From contig CAWCQU010000003.1 of assembly GCA_963797765.1 (NCBI GenBank), forward strand, positions 248,001 through 312,000: a stretch of 64,000 nt of DNA, in the 5' to 3' direction. Under the pieces are notes generated by a model. The model made no database searches. It saw only the letters and a list, made by a program, of their open reading frames with translations, and was not told the DNA's origin. Made by a program: the position numbers and the translations under genes. Shown piece by piece: positions 36,854 to 46,939 of the stretch; the stretch's first letter is position 1; each line of letters begins with the position of its first letter. The DNA is from JBGPTK01 sp963797765. GTDB taxonomy: Bacteria > Acidobacteriota > Terriglobia > Acidiferrales > UBA7541.

Positions 36854-36956
36854 GAAGTAAGAGTTATCGAACGGTGATGTAAAGAACTTCGCTGCCGGGA
36901 ATTCCCCTCGGATTTGCCGCTTCCCGGTCAATCTGCTACGCTTCTGGTTCATCTGC

Positions 36957-37046
36957 GGAGAGGTGTCCGAGCGGTTTAAGGAGCACGCTTGGAAAGCGTG
37001 TGTTGGGGAAACTCAACCGTGGGTTCAAATCCCACCCTCTCCGCCA
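36957..37046 (+). tRNA. tRNA-Ser (GGA)
   Basis: Acceptor arm GGAGAGG pairs with CCUCUCC, the anticodon stem CACGC/GCGUG encloses loop UUGGAAA with anticodon GGA, and a long class II variable arm follows. T-arm is GUGGG-UUCAAAU-CCCAC. The discriminator is G and CCA is encoded at 37044-37046. Confidence 0.96.
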
Positions 37047-37123
37047 TTGTCTTCCAGTCGGACGTACCGTTCGATCTTCACGATGCCACTGAGCCCTCAA
37101 ACGCCTGCAGTCTTTCGAGGATC

Positions 37124-37550
37124 ATGTTCACGGAATGCTAGCTGCGACGCGGAGAGCTTGATAAGGACCTCTACGTTTACGTTGATGAGCCGGATGGGGA
37201 AAGAAGGTTTACCTACGTGAAGCTGGAAGGCAAGACGGTGACCGCGTTCGTCGAGTTTGGCTTGGTGTGAGCCTATCGAAGGGACGCCGTGCTTCGCTAT
37301 TGGTTACGCTGTTCCCGAAGCATATCGAAACCAAGGACGCGCAAAGGAAGCTATCAGAGCGGCGATAGCAGAGATGCAACACGGGTTCGGGCGTAATCGG
37401 GATTGCAGTGTTTTATGTGGAGGCAAGCGTTGGTGCTGATAACAAACCCTCTCGACGTGTCGCTGAACAGTTCGTCTCCGATACGCCTAAGCCATGACGG
37501 ACGAGATTTCATTCCGGTTCCACATCGGAGGATTGTTTTCCAAAAAGTAA
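37124..37550 (+). pseudogene. Decayed GNAT acetyltransferase gene
   Basis: Reading across frames gives DKDLYVYVDEPDGERRFTYVKL, then CFAIGYAVPEAYRNQGRAKEAIRAAIAEM, then GVIGIAVFYVEASVGADN and a tail to 37550. The AYRNQGRAKEAI block matches the acetyl-CoA binding site of GNAT acetyltransferases. There is a stop at codon 6 (37139) and at least three frame changes, near 37263, 37395 and 37497. Unlike the one-base cases elsewhere, these include a nonsense codon, so it looks like a true pseudogene. Confidence 0.6.
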
Positions 37551-37561
37551 TTGACTTCGCA

Positions 37562-37828
37562 TCAGAACAAAGGATGCACCCAAAAATAGTGAGCAACCGT
37601 GACGAGCAGCCAGATTGCTCCAGCTATTGAAGCAACTATGACAGCGAATCGGAGCACGCGCCGAGTGCTTTCATTGCGTCGCTGAGTACCTCGCCATTCT
37701 CGCTGTTGCTGTTCGTATGCAGCCTCTCGCTGGCGATCTTCTTCCACGATCCCCGGAATCGATTGCCAAGCTGCCGTTTCCGAATCGCAAGTGGCACGCA
37801 CTTTGTCTTCCTTTTCTGTGAACGACAA
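37562..37828 (-). CDS. Small C-tail-anchored protein
   Basis: An 88-residue ORF with a charged N-terminal half and one C-terminal hydrophobic helix (about residues 60-82, FAVIVASIAGAIWLLVTVAHYF). It could be a tail-anchored membrane protein. The start would be TTG and the ribosome site is weak. It lies beside the decayed GNAT gene in a degraded region, so it may be non-functional. Confidence 0.4.
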   Translation of the reverse strand: MSFTEKEDKVRATCDSETAAWQSIPGIVEEDRQREAAYEQQQREWRGTQRRNESTRRVLRFAVIVASIAGAIWLLVTVAHYFWVHPLF

Positions 37829-38518
37829 GCCGTCGAACGATTTTACCGTGTAAGGCTCTTGACGATTGGTTCGGCTATCTTCGTTTGTAATTACGCACCA
37901 CAGTGCCGGCAGGCTTGAACGTCGAGCAGCTTATGCTCCGCGACAGGGACGACATGCCGCTGCACAAGGGCTTAGCCTCAGTGATCAGAAATTTCGAATA
38001 TCGTTTTGGCATACTGCTTCGAAGCGCGACGTTTCTGGATGTTCAGCCCGATAGCTGGCGGGCCACCAAACCACTTCCCAAGCGACCAAGGTTTGCTTCT
38101 CGCCCTCGGCAGCAATCGCGGCGGCGTTGGCTGCGGTCTCCGTGCTGTACCGGACTCTGCACTGAATGTTGCTGTACTGATTGAGATTGCTTATCGGAAT
38201 TACGGCATAGCGTGGCGTACCGGATGTAGCTTTCGAAGGTAGTCCGAGCACTCGACCACCCACCACCACTCTTTTGGCTGCTCATAATCGGCAAGGTTGC
38301 CACGGGGGGTAACTTACTACATCTGCTTCAGTTCTTCATCAGTCAGGAAGCGCACGGGCACGACCAGCCGGGGCAGATTACAATCCTGCTCGGCTTCGGC
38401 AGAGCAGGTGCTCAGCCCAAAAGGAAAGATGGCGGCAACCCGCAAGCTTTCGGGCTCCCGAAAACGATTCCCTGAACTATGCCAGAAAGCAATTTCCGCT
38501 CAAATGTTCTGGTTTGGT
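37829..38518. other. Degraded region without clear gene
   Basis: 690 bases with short overlapping ORFs and no family motifs. One minus ORF at 37985-38269 reads RVRYSTETAANAAAIAAEG and could be a fragment of a former protein. Taken with the GNAT pseudogene next door, this looks like gene decay after tRNA-Ser. No integrase or repeat that would mark an island was found. Confidence 0.4.
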
Positions 38519-39001
38519 TCAAAGTTTATAGCCGATGTTACGTAAGAACTCCCGGCGGTTGCGGACATCGTCCGCCCCTTCCACTCCCTTCGGGGAGGAG
38601 CCATCCACCACGCCCAGCACGCCCCGCCCCTGTTCCGTTTCCGCCACGATCACTTCCACCGGATTTGCGGTTGCGCAGAAGATCGAGCAAACTTCCAAGC
38701 AATCCTTGATTCGGCTGAGCAGATTAATGGGATACGCCTGGCGGACCAGGATAACGAACAAGTGTCCGGCGGCAATCGCTTGCGCATTTTGAACGGCGAG
38801 CCGCCGCAGCTCGTCATCGTTGGATTCGACCCGCACCAAGCACGGTCCCGAAGCTTCATTGAAGGCAATGCCAAACTTAGCCCCGGGCACCGTATTCACG
38901 ATAACTTCGTAAAGGTCCTCGGCCGTCTTGATGAAGTGGCTATGCCCGAGGATTAAATTTGATCCTTCGGGAATTTCCATTCGCACGCTTATGAGTTGCA
39001 T
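38519..39001 (-). CDS. Adenosine-specific kinase family protein
   Basis: A 160-residue protein of the adenosine-specific kinase family (PF04008, PAE0736-like). Diagnostic blocks are NLILGHSHFIKTAEDLYEV near residue 15, KFGIAFNEASGPCLVR and ANPVEVIVAETEQGRGVLGVVDG. I start at the ATG at 39001 with GAGGATCGGA upstream; the longer frame adds 29 residues with no family match. A purine-salvage role is inferred from the family name only. Confidence 0.85.
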   Translation of the reverse strand: MQLISVRMEIPEGSNLILGHSHFIKTAEDLYEVIVNTVPGAKFGIAFNEASGPCLVRVESNDDELRRLAVQNAQAIAAGHLFVILVRQAYPINLLSRIKDCLEVCSIFCATANPVEVIVAETEQGRGVLGVVDGSSPKGVEGADDVRNRREFLRNIGYKL

Positions 39002-39198
39002 TCCGATCCTCAGTTCGTAATTTTTTCCAGAATGAAAACGATCAAGCGCTGAATATTTCCAGCTTGTTCCTCTTGCCATTATCAGCACAGGGCTTGTGAA
39101 ATCTCTGTGGCGGAAAAATTTGGCCCTGCACTTGCAACTTTAACATCCGAAATGCTTCCTGTTGCATCTAACACGCATCGAAGCTGAGAGGAACCAAA

Positions 39199-39450
39199 GT
39201 GGCCGAAAAGGAAGCAGAGAAGCCGAACGTGGCAAAGCGTTACCTGAAAATTGCAGGTGGTTACACATTGTTGTCCGTCGGAATTGTCATGCTCCTCACT
39301 CCGGGGCCCGGATGGCTTACTATCCTCTTTGCACTTAGCCTCTTGGCTGCGGAATTCGTTTGGGCTCGCCGATTGCTCGATCATATGAAGAAACAGGGTG
39401 TACGGCTCCGGGAAGCTGTGCTTCCGTCTGATCGTCCGCGACCTGCCTAG
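39199..39450 (+). CDS. PGPGW-family membrane protein
   Basis: An 83-residue membrane protein of the PGPGW family. One or two hydrophobic segments lie at about residues 20-55, with the eponymous LLTPGPGWLTI between them. A GAGG ribosome site precedes the GTG start. Function unknown. It stands between the kinase-like gene and the SDR gene. Confidence 0.75.
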   Translation: MAEKEAEKPNVAKRYLKIAGGYTLLSVGIVMLLTPGPGWLTILFALSLLAAEFVWARRLLDHMKKQGVRLREAVLPSDRPRPA

Positions 39451-39558
39451 TTTGAACGCTGCTTTAATTAACTTTCCCTTAGTTCTCTACTCATTTTCCT
39501 CTGCAAAACAGTATAAATTGTGCTTTTATTTCCCATTCTCCATAGGAGGACTCTGCTC

Positions 39559-40347
39559 ATGGATCGCTGGAAGGGGAAGTGGGCGCTGGTAACAGGCGCT
39601 AGCGCCGGAATTGGCCGCGCGATCTGCGAGAATTTGGCGGCGGGGGGAACGAATCTCGTATTGACAGCGAGGCGCCACGATCGCATCGAGCAACTGGCTG
39701 CGAAGCTCATCGAGAAGAACAAAATTCGAGCTGAATTTTACGCCGCGGACCTATCGCTCCCCACTGCACCCGATGAAATCTTTGCATTCACCCAAGCGAA
39801 GGGAATCCAAATAGACTTGCTGGTGAACAATGCCGGCTTTGGAGCTTACGGCGCATTCCAGAAGTCCAATCAGGCCCGCCAACTCCAGATGATCCAAGTC
39901 AATATCTCCGCCGTGGTGCACCTCACTCATCTATATCTTCCGGCCATGATCGAGCGAAATCGCGGAGACATTCTCATCCTCGCCTCCACGGCAGCGTTCC
40001 AAGGAGTTCCATACATTACCACTTACGCTGCCACCAAAGCGTTCGACCTGCTTTTTGCCGAAGCTCTAGCGGAGGAAGTTAAAGGATGCGGCGTGCGTGT
40101 CTGTGCGCTGTGCCCTGGTTCAACGCACACGGAGTTTCAGCAGGTTGCCGGCCAGCCCGACCGCGCATTCCGTCACGCGGAATCAGCCGAAAAAGTGGCA
40201 CGTGTAGGTTTGGAGGCTCTGGCGAAGGGGAAGAGCAGCGTAATTTCCGGTACGGCCAATCGACTCGGCGTCCAAGGCCAGCGACTCGCCCCCCGTCGTC
40301 TGGTTACCCGTGTCGCCGCCAAACTGTTCAAGCCATCCTCGAATTAG
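39559..40347 (+). CDS. Short-chain dehydrogenase/reductase
   Basis: Classical SDR of 262 residues. The NAD(P) motif is TGASAGIGRAI near residue 10, the catalytic Ser lies in LASTAAFQGV and Tyr and Lys in YAATKAF. The sequence DLLVNNAGFG is typical. The ATG at 39559 has AGGAGGAC upstream; the frame extends 39 bases further up without need. It resembles the DltE/YqjQ group of short-chain reductases. Substrate unknown. Confidence 0.88.
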   Translation: MDRWKGKWALVTGASAGIGRAICENLAAGGTNLVLTARRHDRIEQLAAKLIEKNKIRAEFYAADLSLPTAPDEIFAFTQAKGIQIDLLVNNAGFGAYGAFQKSNQARQLQMIQVNISAVVHLTHLYLPAMIERNRGDILILASTAAFQGVPYITTYAATKAFDLLFAEALAEEVKGCGVRVCALCPGSTHTEFQQVAGQPDRAFRHAESAEKVARVGLEALAKGKSSVISGTANRLGVQGQRLAPRRLVTRVAAKLFKPSSN

Positions 40348-40382
40348 AAGCTGCCATGCGAGATCCGGCGACTTGCCACCCC

Positions 40383-42335
40383 TCAGGCTTCCTCGTCGCT
40401 CTTCTGTTGCGCCAGATGCGCGATCACGGAGAGATCTTCCAGCGTAGTCGTGTCGCCCGTGATCCCGCCCTTGTGCGCAAGCTCCCGCAGAAGGCGCCGC
40501 ATGATCTTGCCACTGCGCGTTTTTGGCAGCACGTCAGCGAAGCGAACCTCGGCGGGGCGGGCAATCGTGCCGATCACGTTCGCGATGTGATCAGACAAGA
40601 GGCGCTTCAAATCATGGGTGGGTGTCTGCCCTGTCCGCAGCGTCACGAAACAAACAATTGCCTCACCCTTGATCTCATCCGGGCGCGCCACCACAGCTGC
40701 TTCGGCCACAGCGATATGGCTCACTAGCGCGCTCTCAATCTCCATCGAGCTGAGCCGGTGGCCGGCGACTTTGATTACGTCATCGACACGCCCCAGCACC
40801 CAGAAATAGCCGTCGGCGTCGCACTGAGCCGCGTCACCGGTAAAATACACATTGGGAATCTTGCCCCAGTAATCCCGGCGGTAACGCTCGTCGTCTCCAT
40901 AAATGGTTCGCAACATGGAAGGCCAAGGCTTTTCGATCACCAGGTAGCCGGTCTCACCCGGCTTCACCGGCACGCCTTGCATGTTCACGACCTTGGCGGC
41001 AATTCCAGGGAGCGGCATCGTCGCCGAGCCGGGCTTGGTCGGCGTGGCTCCGGGTAGCGGCGAAATCATGATCGACCCTGTCTCCGTCTGCCACCAGGTA
41101 TCTACAATGGGACAGCGGCTCTTGCCGATCACTTCGAAATACCACTTCCAAGCGGCCGGGTTAATCGGTTCCCCCACAGTGCCCAGAAGCCGCAAGCTCG
41201 ACAAGTCATGCTTGGCCAGCCAATCATCGCCCCATTGCATGAAAGCTCGCACGGCGGTGGCCGAGCTATAAAGGATCGTCACCTTGTAGCGCTCGATTAG
41301 ATCCCAGAAGCGGTCCCGGCGAGGGTGGTCCGGCGCACCCTCGTACATGACCATGCTTACGCCGTTGGCCAATGGCCCGTAAACGATGTAGCTGTGCCCC
41401 GTCACCCAGCCAATATCGGCCGTGCACCAATACACATCGTCTTCTTTCACGTCGAACACTAACCGCGTGCTCCACATGCATTGCAACAAATACCCGGCCG
41501 AAGTATGCATCACTCCTTTTGGTTTGCCAGTTGTGCCGCTGGTGTAAAGAATATAAAGGGGCTGCTCCGAGTCAAACGGCGCCGCCGGGCAATTCGAATT
41601 CTCCTTCTTTTCCAGCTCTTCCCACCAAAGATCGCGCCCTTCTTTCCAGGCCACATTTTCACCGGTGCGCTTCACAACGATCACTTTTTCAATCGTCGGG
41701 CAGTTATCGGCCGCTGCATTCGCCGTTTCTTTCAATGGAATCACGCGTCCGCGGCGATATCCGCCGTCAGCGGTGATCAGCAGTTTCGATCCAGCATCCT
41801 TGATCCGGTCCGCCAATGCCGGAGCGCTAAATCCGCCGAACACCACCGAATGAACCGCGCCAATCCGCGCACAAGCCAGCATCGAAATGGGCAGTTCGGG
41901 GATCATCGGCAAGTAGATCGCCACGCAATCTCCAGCTTTCACTCCCAGCGTTAGCAGCACGTTCGCAAACTTGCAGACGCGCTCGTGCAGTTCGGCGTAT
42001 GTGTATTGCAGTGTTGCGCCATCTTCGGCTTCCCAATAGATGGCAGGTTTATTGCCGTTCTTTTCCAGGTGGCGGTCCAGGCAATTGTAGGCGACGTTGA
42101 GCTTGCCTCCCACGAACCACTTGGCGTGGGGCACGCTCCACTCCAATATTTTGGTCGGCATCTCGAACCAGTTGAGCAACTCCACCTGTTCGCCCCAGAA
42201 CAGTTCCGGGTCCTTCGCGGCACGATCGTACATTTCCTGATACTGCTCCAGCGACTTGACGCGGGCGCGGCTGCTGAACTCCTCCGGCGGCGGAATTCGC
42301 TTTTCATCCAGGACATGTGGATCAAACTCACTCAT
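40383..42335 (-). CDS. acsA: Acetyl-CoA synthetase
   Basis: AMP-forming acetyl-CoA synthetase of 650 residues, activating acetate to acetyl-CoA in the cytoplasm. The AMP-binding motif is YTSGTTGKPKGVMHT near residue 265, the hinge block is DDVIKVAGHRLSSMEIE and the regulatory acetylated Lys lies in KTRSGKIMRRLL near the C-terminus. Trp-rich acetate pocket blocks such as WWQTETG are present. GGAGG precedes the ATG. A sigma-70-like promoter is visible upstream. It links the C2 acids handled nearby to central metabolism. Confidence 0.96.
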   Translation of the reverse strand: MSEFDPHVLDEKRIPPPEEFSSRARVKSLEQYQEMYDRAAKDPELFWGEQVELLNWFEMPTKILEWSVPHAKWFVGGKLNVAYNCLDRHLEKNGNKPAIYWEAEDGATLQYTYAELHERVCKFANVLLTLGVKAGDCVAIYLPMIPELPISMLACARIGAVHSVVFGGFSAPALADRIKDAGSKLLITADGGYRRGRVIPLKETANAAADNCPTIEKVIVVKRTGENVAWKEGRDLWWEELEKKENSNCPAAPFDSEQPLYILYTSGTTGKPKGVMHTSAGYLLQCMWSTRLVFDVKEDDVYWCTADIGWVTGHSYIVYGPLANGVSMVMYEGAPDHPRRDRFWDLIERYKVTILYSSATAVRAFMQWGDDWLAKHDLSSLRLLGTVGEPINPAAWKWYFEVIGKSRCPIVDTWWQTETGSIMISPLPGATPTKPGSATMPLPGIAAKVVNMQGVPVKPGETGYLVIEKPWPSMLRTIYGDDERYRRDYWGKIPNVYFTGDAAQCDADGYFWVLGRVDDVIKVAGHRLSSMEIESALVSHIAVAEAAVVARPDEIKGEAIVCFVTLRTGQTPTHDLKRLLSDHIANVIGTIARPAEVRFADVLPKTRSGKIMRRLLRELAHKGGITGDTTTLEDLSVIAHLAQQKSDEEA

Positions 42336-42439
42336 GGTGCCTCCGGGCTAGGTGGATTCTGGCTGGGACTCTGTGTCCCAACTTCGACGCCAAGGGATTG
42401 GCCGGCAAAGACAATCCCCAACTTTCAGCAGCGTCTTAT

Positions 42440-42468
42440 AAAGTACGAAAGGCTTCGTCACGGGTCAA
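42440..42468 (-). promoter_or_regulatory. Predicted sigma-70 promoter for acsA
   Basis: On the minus strand TTGACC (42463-42468) and TACTTT (42440-42445) are separated by exactly 17 bases, about 105 bases before the acsA ATG. Both hexamers match the consensus well, so this is a plausible start site, not experimentally shown. Confidence 0.45.
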
Positions 42469-42514
42469 GAACGTATCGTATGCAATGTCCTAAGAATATG
42501 TTACAGAGATGTGA

Positions 42515-43832
42515 CTACTGTTCGCCAATGGAACGATCGAGAAGCTCAACCACGTGGAGGACTTCCTGTCCGGTTCCGTGAATTTGGGAGCCGGCCCGGA
42601 GTTGCAGGATGCAGCCGGGATTTGCAGTCACAATCAGCGGGGCAGCGGTTGAACGCGCGTTCTCCATTTTGTCTTTCAGCAGCGACATTGACGCTTCGGG
42701 TTGCGTGACGTTGTAAACGCCTGCCGAGCCACAGCACAAATCCGAATGCGGCATCTCCACAAATTCAATCCCTGGAATTGACTGTATTAGCTTACGAGGA
42801 GCTTCGCGAATTTTCTGCCCGTGCAGCAAATGGCAGGAATCCTGATACGTCACCCGCATTGGCAATGCATTCAGTCGCGCGGTCAATCCGAGCTCCGCGA
42901 GGAATTCCGTCACATCACGTACTTTGTTGGAAAAGGCCGCGGCCCGTTCGTGTTCCGCGGAAACGCCAGAAAACAGATGCGTATATTCCTTCAACGTTGA
43001 TCCGCAGCCCGCCGCGTTTGTGACGATGGCATCGAAACCATCGCCGGAAAAAGAATCCATATTCGCGCGTGCTAATTCTCGGGCCGTCTCGCGCACTCCG
43101 GCATGCGCGGCAAGCGCGCCGCAGCACAGTTGCTGTAGCGGCACCACCACCTCGCATCCGTTCGCCTGCAATACTCGAATGGTGGCGTCGTTAATCGCTG
43201 AAAACGTTACCTGCGCGACGCAGCCCGCAAAAAAAGCCACGCGCGCGCGCCGGACGCCGGCGGCAGGAAATGTTTGGCCCAAACGTGAAAAGAAAAATTC
43301 GGAATCAATCGGCGGCAAAAGCAAATCCTTAGTCCGCAGCCCCGGCATGCCCAGAAATCCCGCGAGCACGCGCCAGCCGCTGCAAGCCCGATTTCTGGTA
43401 CAACCGCACCAACCGGGCAACCGCCGCGATCCGCCCAGGATGTGGCAGTAGCTTGCGATACACAATGTCGCTCATGGCGCGGTAAAAGAAAGGTCGGCGA
43501 TAAACTTGCGCAATCTGCCCGCGCGTCAATTCTACCAGCTTGCCGTACTCCACTCCCGAAGGGCACGCCGTTTCACAAGCGCGGCAATCCAGGCAACGGT
43601 CGATATGCGCGACGAAAGACTCTGTCACTGCCATCTTGCCTTGATCCACCAGCGCCATTTGCCGGATTCGCCCACGCGGTGAGTCCGCCTCCATTCCCCA
43701 AAGACGGTACGTGGGACAGTGATTCAGGCACAGTCCACAATGGACGCAGCGTGCCAGATCGTCATATTGAGGTTTTTCGGAACCGCGGAATCCACTCTCC
43801 AGCGGCAAAGTGGCAATGGGAACCTCGGCCAT
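42515..43832 (-). pseudogene. glcF: Glycolate oxidase iron-sulfur subunit GlcF, one frameshift
   Basis: Iron-sulfur subunit that carries electrons from GlcD. Two 4Fe-4S motifs are visible in the first part: CVHCGLCLNHC and CLDCRACETAC. The second part has the two CCG domains with AFFAGCVAQ, QQLCCGALAAHAG, TYQDSCHLLHG and DLCCGSAGVYN. One extra T in the run at 43355-43357 shifts the frame; removing it gives an intact 438-residue protein. All catalytic features are otherwise kept, so a sequencing error or very recent mutation is likely. It starts five bases from the glcE stop. Confidence 0.85.
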
Positions 43833-43836
43833 GAAG

Positions 43837-45231
43837 CTACAAGCCTCCTACAAAACGGCCGGGGCTGAAGATGCCACGAGGATCAAAAACCTCTTTTACC
43901 TTTTTCATCAGCATAAAATCGTTGCGCGGCTGGCCCCACACGTTTACATTTTGCTTCAACGCCGCCTGGCACCACGGAATCATCGCGTGCCCGCCCAATT
44001 TCTGGGTTGCTTCCAAAATCGCGCCGCAAGCATTAACCAATTTGTGTAGCAAATCTTCGCTGGCGCTGGGCAGCAGGGCGCAATAAATAACACCAACACC
44101 TCGCGCGAGTATTGCCGTTGGCAGTTGGCTTTGCTCCGCGATTTGCCGCAGATTGGCGAACATTGTTCCCATTTCAGTTGGCAGCACGGATATTCGAACA
44201 ATCGTGGCTGCTGGATAGGCCTCGAGCACGATTGGAATCGTTTCGCACAAGCGATCCCAAACCCATCTTCTTTCTGCTTCTTCAGGCACAAACGTACTTA
44301 CTGCGCTCGACGCTTCAGCCATGCTCGTCAGGTCGGTTTTGCAACGCTTTAGCGCTTGCTCGTTGCCGCTATAGCTGGTTGCTACAATCCACTGGGACGT
44401 GGTACCCAAAAAATCGAGAACCGACGAGGACTCGATCTTGCCGGTCGCTTTGTCGGCGAGCATTTGCCACATCGCTAGATTCAGAATTTCGAGCGTGTTC
44501 ACGGTCAATACGGATTGGGCGATCTTATTGCGCAGTCCAAGTGCGTCATTCGCATCAGTGAACGTTGCAAGAAAAGTCTGGCTTGCGCGCGGCCGTGGAA
44601 ACGTCTTGAAATTAATGCGCGTGATGATGCCCAGCGTGCCCAGCCCCCCGATCATCAATTTGTGCAAGTCGTAGCCGGTGACGCTTTTCACCACCCGGGC
44701 CCCGCTCTTCATCTTCACGCCTTCGCCGGACACAAATTCCATCCCCAGAACAAAATCCCGCGCTGTGCCATAGGCTTGACGAAATGGCGTATCCACATTC
44801 GACGCGATCGTGCCGCCCATCGTGGCTCGGCTGAAAAATGGCGCTGCTAACGGCAGGAATTGATTCCGCTCCGCAAGCGCTCTCTGCAATTCGAGCAGAG
44901 GGATTCCAGCTTCGATGCCCAGCGTAAGATCATCCGGCTCGTAGGCCAGCACGCGATTCATCCGCGTCAATTCGATCGCCAGATCATATCGGGCCGGAGG
45001 CATTCCAATTTGCAATTTAGTTCGCGACCCGCACGGGATCACTGCAAGTTTCTCTGCAACGGAAAGCCGGACCAATTCCACGATCTCTTCAACAGTCCCC
45101 GGGCGCGCCGCTGCGAAAGGCCGCACGCCATCGACCTCGTAGCCGGCAAGTTGCCCCTGGTCAGTGATCAAACGCTCGCTGCCCACGATATCGCAAAGCT
45201 GTGCCATAACAGTGCGGGCCGCCGATGTCAT
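43837..45231 (-). CDS. glcE: Glycolate oxidase FAD-binding subunit GlcE
   Basis: FAD-linked subunit of 464 residues of glycolate dehydrogenase, working with GlcD and GlcF. The PCMH-type FAD-binding domain includes VIPCGSRTKLQIG near residue 60 and LAAPFFSRATMGGTIASN near 125, where GlcE differs from GlcD. It ends with a berberine-bridge-like cap and LFDPRGIFSPGRF-type tail. The start overlaps the glcD stop (ATGA), so the subunits are translationally coupled. Confidence 0.9.
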   Translation of the reverse strand: MTSAARTVMAQLCDIVGSERLITDQGQLAGYEVDGVRPFAAARPGTVEEIVELVRLSVAEKLAVIPCGSRTKLQIGMPPARYDLAIELTRMNRVLAYEPDDLTLGIEAGIPLLELQRALAERNQFLPLAAPFFSRATMGGTIASNVDTPFRQAYGTARDFVLGMEFVSGEGVKMKSGARVVKSVTGYDLHKLMIGGLGTLGIITRINFKTFPRPRASQTFLATFTDANDALGLRNKIAQSVLTVNTLEILNLAMWQMLADKATGKIESSSVLDFLGTTSQWIVATSYSGNEQALKRCKTDLTSMAEASSAVSTFVPEEAERRWVWDRLCETIPIVLEAYPAATIVRISVLPTEMGTMFANLRQIAEQSQLPTAILARGVGVIYCALLPSASEDLLHKLVNACGAILEATQKLGGHAMIPWCQAALKQNVNVWGQPRNDFMLMKKVKEVFDPRGIFSPGRFVGGL

Positions 45232-46670
45232 GTGGAAGGTGCCAATGGATCGCCCTTCACTGGCAAAGGCCGCACATGGATTTCGCCGCAGCCTTTGCCG
45301 GTCGGGAAAATCTTGCCGGGATTCAGCAGTCCTTGCGGATTGAATGCGTCGCGCACGCCGCGCATCAACTTCAGTTCGTCCTCGCTAAAAAGCAGCGGCA
45401 TCAGGCGGTCTTTCTCCATTCCCACGCCGTGCTCGCCAGTGATTGTGCCGCCCACTTCGACGCACCACGCAATGATTTCATCCGCCGTCGCCACGGCGCG
45501 CCGGAATTGTTCCGGATCGCGCGCATCGAACAGAATAATCGGGTGGAGATTGCCATCGCCCGCGTGAAAGATATTGCCAACCTCGAATCCATATTTCTTC
45601 CCGATCTCTTCGATCCGGCGCAGAGTTGCCGGCAGTTTGGTGCGGGGAATTACTCCGTCTTGTGTGTAATAGGTAGGCGACAGCCGGCCCACGGCTCCAA
45701 ACGCATTCTTGCGCGCCTTCCAAAGCAGGTCACGCTCCTTCGCATCGCGCGCCACTCGCACTTCGCGTGCCTTGTGCAGCCTGCACACTTCGGCTATTTC
45801 CTCTGCCTGCGGTTCTGCGGCTTCGCGCAGTCCATCCACTTCCAGCAGCAACAGTGCGGCGCAATCCGGCGGAAATCCTGCATGCACCCAGGCTTCTACG
45901 GCGCGAATCGTCCAGCCATCCAGCATTTCGCACGCGGCGGGAGTAATACCTCGCGCCGTAATTTCCACAACGCTCTCTGTCGCGTCGTCCACGCGGTCGT
46001 AAATCGCCAGCAGAGTTTTGATGGTTTCGGGATTCCTGGTTAATTTCACCGTGATTTCAGTCACGAAGGCGAAGGTGCCTTCCGATCCAACGAAAAGCCC
46101 GGTTAAATCGTAGCCAGGAGAATCGAGTGCTTTGCCACCAACCCGGATTGTTTCGCCGGTGGGCATCACCATTTCTAGACTGAGGACGTGATTTGCCGTC
46201 ACGCCATAGGCCAGTGTATGAGGCCCGCCGGCATTCTCGGAGACATTGCCGCCGATCGTGCATGCTTTCTGGCTCGATGGGTCAGGAGCATAATGCAGCC
46301 CCGCGTGCGCGACTGCGAGCGACAAATCAGAATTCACCACGCCTGGCTGAACGACGGCCCGCTGGTTCTCAATGTCAATTTCCAGGATTCGGTTCATTCG
46401 CGAGAAAACGACAAGGATTCCACCATGCCTTGCGATCGCCCCGCCCGAAAGTCCGGTGCCGGAACCGCGGCCCACCATCGGAATTTGGTAACGATTCGCC
46501 AGCTCTACAATCTTAACTACGTGCGCTGTCTCCCGCGGAAAGACCACGCAATCCGGCCGCGCGATCTCCACGGATCCGTCGTACTCGTAAAGCATAAGAT
46601 CATCTTGCGTGTGAAGCACGCCATGAGGGCCGAGCAGATCTTCGAGTTCGCGAAGCAGTCTTGCGTCCAT
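45228..46670 (-). CDS. glcD: Glycolate oxidase subunit GlcD
   Basis: Catalytic FAD subunit of 480 residues that oxidises glycolate (or lactate-like acids) to glyoxylate. The FAD block is VGRGSGTGLSGGA near residue 60, with DPSSQKACTIGGNVSENAGG near 110 and the C-terminal HAGDGNLHP and GEHGVGMEK characteristic of the GlcD/D2HGDH family. I start at the ATG at 46670; the frame reads upstream to 46739 with no family residues. It is first in glcDEF, reading away from the reductase gene. Confidence 0.93.
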   Translation of the reverse strand: MDARLLRELEDLLGPHGVLHTQDDLMLYEYDGSVEIARPDCVVFPRETAHVVKIVELANRYQIPMVGRGSGTGLSGGAIARHGGILVVFSRMNRILEIDIENQRAVVQPGVVNSDLSLAVAHAGLHYAPDPSSQKACTIGGNVSENAGGPHTLAYGVTANHVLSLEMVMPTGETIRVGGKALDSPGYDLTGLFVGSEGTFAFVTEITVKLTRNPETIKTLLAIYDRVDDATESVVEITARGITPAACEMLDGWTIRAVEAWVHAGFPPDCAALLLLEVDGLREAAEPQAEEIAEVCRLHKAREVRVARDAKERDLLWKARKNAFGAVGRLSPTYYTQDGVIPRTKLPATLRRIEEIGKKYGFEVGNIFHAGDGNLHPIILFDARDPEQFRRAVATADEIIAWCVEVGGTITGEHGVGMEKDRLMPLLFSEDELKLMRGVRDAFNPQGLLNPGKIFPTGKGCGEIHVRPLPVKGDPLAPST

Positions 46671-46939
46671 GGATTTCAGGAGGGAAAAATTCGCTGCGCC
46701 TCGTTTGCCACTATAGTCGCGCGTCCGCCGCAGAGTCAACGAACGGGCCGTTGTGCGGGGCAGTGTTTAAATTCACGCCATTCCTATGATAAATTTTCGC
46801 TGCCGGAGAACCCGAGCGATTGCGCTCCTTCTGCGCACTCTGCGTCTCTCTGCGGTAATGACTTTCGGTACGCTGCGTTGACACTTCTCTTGATTCTATG
46901 CTACTGACCAACTCTTAATTTTGCACTCTGAGGTGATGC
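46671..46939. other. Divergent intergenic region glcD/reductase
   Basis: 269 bases holding both divergent promoters. A run of degenerate CTCTGCGT-type units lies around 46820-46857. I found no convincing sigma-70 pair and no regulator gene nearby. Confidence 0.35.

Noticed and set aside
37250..37262. In-frame TGA of the GNAT gene considered as another selenocysteine
   Set aside because: No redox motif or hairpin; the gene also has another stop and frame changes, so it is decay.
46800..46860. Degenerate CTCTGCGT-type units as an operator array
   Set aside because: Irregular and only loosely similar; could be a common low-complexity motif.
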